From positions 1 to 9,112 of the forward strand of contig DATMYQ010000366.1 in the NCBI GenBank assembly GCA_035560935.1: a DNA stretch of 9,112 bases, in the 5' to 3' direction. This document shows, piece by piece, positions 7,667-9,112 of the stretch. Under the pieces are notes generated by a model. It did no database searches. It saw only the letters and a list, made by a program, of their open reading frames with translations, and was not told the DNA's origin. Position 1 is the first letter of the stretch, and each line of letters starts with the position of its first letter. This DNA comes from DATMYQ01 sp035560935 (lineage in GTDB: Bacteria > Bacillota > Negativicutes > Sporomusales > Sporomusaceae). The position numbers and the translations under genes are program-made.

Positions 7667-8929
7667 TTATGACCAGGGCAACATAGCCTTGGTTTTATCC
7701 AGCCAGGAAGTTCCCATGGGGTTGATGGGCTGACCGCCGCCGTTGATACAGCCGCCGGGGCAGTTCATGATTTCGATGAAATGATACGGCGATTTGCCGG
7801 CTTTTACCTGTTCCACCAAACCACGGACATTGTCCTTGGTTCCATGGGCAACGGCTACTTTGAGAACAATTTCTTTGCCGGTTTTTTGATCTTTCAGCGG
7901 GACATCGGCGGTTTTTACGCCTTCCAGGCCCCGGACCGGTTTGAATTCCAACACGCCCAGTTCCTGGCCGGTAATGACAAAGTAACCAGTCCGCAGCGCC
8001 GCTTCCATAACGCCGCCGGTATTGCCGAAGATCGTACCGGCGCCGGTGTATTGCGCCAGCGGGTTGTCCGCGTCGGCAAATTCCGTCACCGTTTTGAGGT
8101 CGATGTTCAGTTTCTTGAACAGCCGGGCCAGATCACGGGTGGTCAGCACGGTGTCGATATCGGGATATTCACCGGTTTGACCCTGGGTTTTCCAATAGTG
8201 GGCCGCGCTGTGGAATTCCGGGCGGCTGGCTTCGAATTTCTTGGCGGTACAGGGCATTACGCCGACCACAAAGACTTTGTCAGGAGAGGTTTTCCAGATT
8301 TCTTTGGCGCCGTAGGTTTTGGCCAGGGAACCGGCCATCATCATCGGCGATTTGGCTGATGACAGATTGGGAATGACTTCCGGATAGTAGAGTTCGACAA
8401 ACCGGATCCAGGCCGGGCAACAGGAAGTGAATTGCGGCAAGGGGCCCAGATGGCCGCCCGTGGCGGGTTCACCCAGCGCGTAGTGACGGATTTTGGCAAT
8501 CAGCTCCATGCCTTCTTCCATGATGGTCTGGTCAGCGGTAAAATTGGTGTCAAGCATTTTAAAACCGGCTTGTTTTAAGGCACCGTAAAGCTTCTCGGTC
8601 ACCAGGCTACCGGGTTCCATGCCGAATTCTTCGCCAATAGCGACGCGAACGGCAGGCGCGGTGGTCGCAACCACGGTGAGACTCTTGTCTTTCAGTTTGC
8701 TGATGATCTGATCCACCGGATCGACGATGTCTTTGGGAGCGCCGAAAGGACAGTTCACCAAGCATTGCCCACAGAAAATACATTTGTCACTGTCGATTTT
8801 GTGGGTAGCGCCGTATTTCCCCTCAATTGCGTCGGTTGGACAAAACGCCTTGCAGGAATCACAGCCTTTGCAGGTCTTGCGGTCAATCTCGATTACACGG
8901 CTTAACTCTTGGGCTTGAAAACCTTTCAA
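7667..8929 (-). CDS. hydA: [FeFe] hydrogenase catalytic (large) subunit, periplasmic type
   Basis: HydA interconverts H2 with protons and electrons at the H-cluster. The 420-residue product has two N-terminal ferredoxin-type [4Fe-4S] sites (C20, C23, C26, C30 and C50, C53, C56, C60) and then the three H-cluster signatures. L1 is TSCCPAW at 168-174, with C170 the expected proton-relay cysteine and C171 a cluster ligand. L2 is MPCTAKKFE at 225-233, with ligand C227. L3 is EIMNCPGGC at 386-394, with ligands C390 and C394, followed by NGGGQP. All catalytic cysteines are present. The simple two-cluster layout and the length match the Desulfovibrio HydA (about 420 residues), not the larger NADH- or ferredoxin-linked enzymes. 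Translation begins at TTG 8929; no later Met would keep the first ferredoxin motif, and GAGGAGGAGG lies 7 nt upstream. It is the first gene of hydA-hydB-cytochrome b. Maturases HydE, HydF and HydG are not in the window. Confidence 0.95.
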   Translation of the reverse strand: MKGFQAQELSRVIEIDRKTCKGCDSCKAFCPTDAIEGKYGATHKIDSDKCIFCGQCLVNCPFGAPKDIVDPVDQIISKLKDKSLTVVATTAPAVRVAIGEEFGMEPGSLVTEKLYGALKQAGFKMLDTNFTADQTIMEEGMELIAKIRHYALGEPATGGHLGPLPQFTSCCPAWIRFVELYYPEVIPNLSSAKSPMMMAGSLAKTYGAKEIWKTSPDKVFVVGVMPCTAKKFEASRPEFHSAAHYWKTQGQTGEYPDIDTVLTTRDLARLFKKLNIDLKTVTEFADADNPLAQYTGAGTIFGNTGGVMEAALRTGYFVITGQELGVLEFKPVRGLEGVKTADVPLKDQKTGKEIVLKVAVAHGTKDNVRGLVEQVKAGKSPYHFIEIMNCPGGCINGGGQPINPMGTSWLDKTKAMLPWS

Positions 8930-8936
8930 AACAAAA

Positions 8937-8946
8937 CCTCCTCCTC
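8937..8946 (-). promoter_or_regulatory. Strong ribosome binding site for the TTG start of hydA
   Basis: Read on the minus strand, GAGGAGGAGG ends 7 nt before TTG 8929. This repeated GAG tract is a near-ideal Shine-Dalgarno sequence and supports the rare start codon. Confidence 0.75.
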
Positions 8947-8982
8947 ATTGACCAATTTCAAAAACAGGGTAAAATGAAACCG

Positions 8983-9008
8983 ACATCGTTCGGTAGCCCG
9001 AACAACAT
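8983..9008 (-). promoter_or_regulatory. Leader RNA hairpin upstream of hydA
   Basis: On the minus-strand transcript an 11-bp stem can form around a GCUA loop. The inner six pairs are perfect (GTTCGG/CCGAAC, DNA core GTTCGGGCTACCGAAC at 8988-9003). The outer five pairs include three G-U wobbles that would be mismatches in the opposite transcript. It lies about 36 nt upstream of the Shine-Dalgarno tract and has no following T-run, so it is not a standard terminator. A role in mRNA stability, translation or as a protein-binding palindrome is possible but unproven. Confidence 0.4.
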
Positions 9009-9051
9009 AAAATGAGAACGTGAACGGGGAATAAATGTGAAAAATGTAACG

Positions 9052-9101
9052 ATTATAACCCAGCTCGATATAAATCTACTGTATATTCTGCACCTTGTCA
9101 A
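9052..9101 (-). promoter_or_regulatory. Promoter region of the hydA-hydB-cytochrome b operon
   Basis: On the minus strand TTGACA (9101-9096) is a perfect sigma-A -35 box, followed after exactly 17 bp by TAGATT (9078-9073), a 4-of-6 match to the -10 box. A second, perfect -10 hexamer TATAAT occurs at 9057-9052 but its expected -35 position is poor. Either would give a leader of roughly 115-140 nt before the TTG start of hydA. Both assignments come from consensus matching only. Confidence 0.6.
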
Positions 9102-9112
9102 TAAGACAGAGG

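Noticed and set aside
7781..8359. 192-codon open frame on the plus strand opposite hydA
   Set aside because: It is antisense to hydA, whose cysteine motifs are intact. Its translation is rich in Phe and Gly as expected of a shadow frame, and it matches no family I recognise.
8988..9003. GTTCGGGCTACCGAAC as a Gram-positive LexA (SOS) box
   Set aside because: The Bacillus-type box is CGAAC-N4-GTTCG. Here the half-sites are in the opposite order (GTTCG-N6-CGAAC), so it does not match.
9021..9049. Repeated GTGAA pieces upstream of hydA as CRP/FNR or Rex sites
   Set aside because: They do not form the required inverted repeat with correct spacing; no TTGAT-N4-ATCAA or TTGTGAA-type palindrome is present.

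Overview
The window (about 9.1 kb, moderately GC-rich) looks like chromosomal DNA from an anaerobic Firmicutes bacterium. The order comEA-comEC-holA is typical of Firmicutes. A pair of NirJ1/NirJ2-type radical SAM proteins plus a Tat-exported [FeFe] hydrogenase with a b-type cytochrome points to a cytochrome-containing, hydrogen-metabolising anaerobe. Sporomusaceae (Negativicutes) is my best guess; this is inferred from gene content, not from a marker gene or a database search.

Layout. Plus strand, 83-4187: a tight cluster of comEA (DNA-binding competence protein), comEC (DNA-uptake channel with a metallo-beta-lactamase domain) and holA (DNA polymerase III delta subunit). The genes are separated by 12 nt and then overlap by 11 nt. 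Plus strand, 4334-6488: two SPASM-type radical SAM genes, nirJ1 and nirJ2, 4 nt apart, preceded by a 146-nt gap with two extended -10-like elements that form a direct repeat. They most likely carry out the last steps of siroheme-dependent heme biosynthesis (AhbC/AhbD-like). Positions 6489-6624 hold two hairpin terminators, one of them symmetric and able to serve both converging operons. Minus strand, 8929-6625: hydA (catalytic [FeFe] hydrogenase subunit, TTG start), hydB (small subunit with a twin-arginine signal) and a four-helix cytochrome b of the formate dehydrogenase gamma family, with a promoter, leader RNA hairpin and strong Shine-Dalgarno sequence at 8930-9112.

How it fits together. 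The three minus-strand genes are predicted to form a hydrogenase facing the outside of the cytoplasmic membrane. Its electrons would leave through two [4Fe-4S] clusters in HydA and a di-heme cytochrome b to the quinone pool. The convergent nirJ1-nirJ2 pair would help make the heme that this cytochrome needs. The link between the two operons is inferred from position and biochemistry. No insertion sequence, CRISPR array, tRNA or rRNA was recognised, and no gap between genes exceeds 300 nt.
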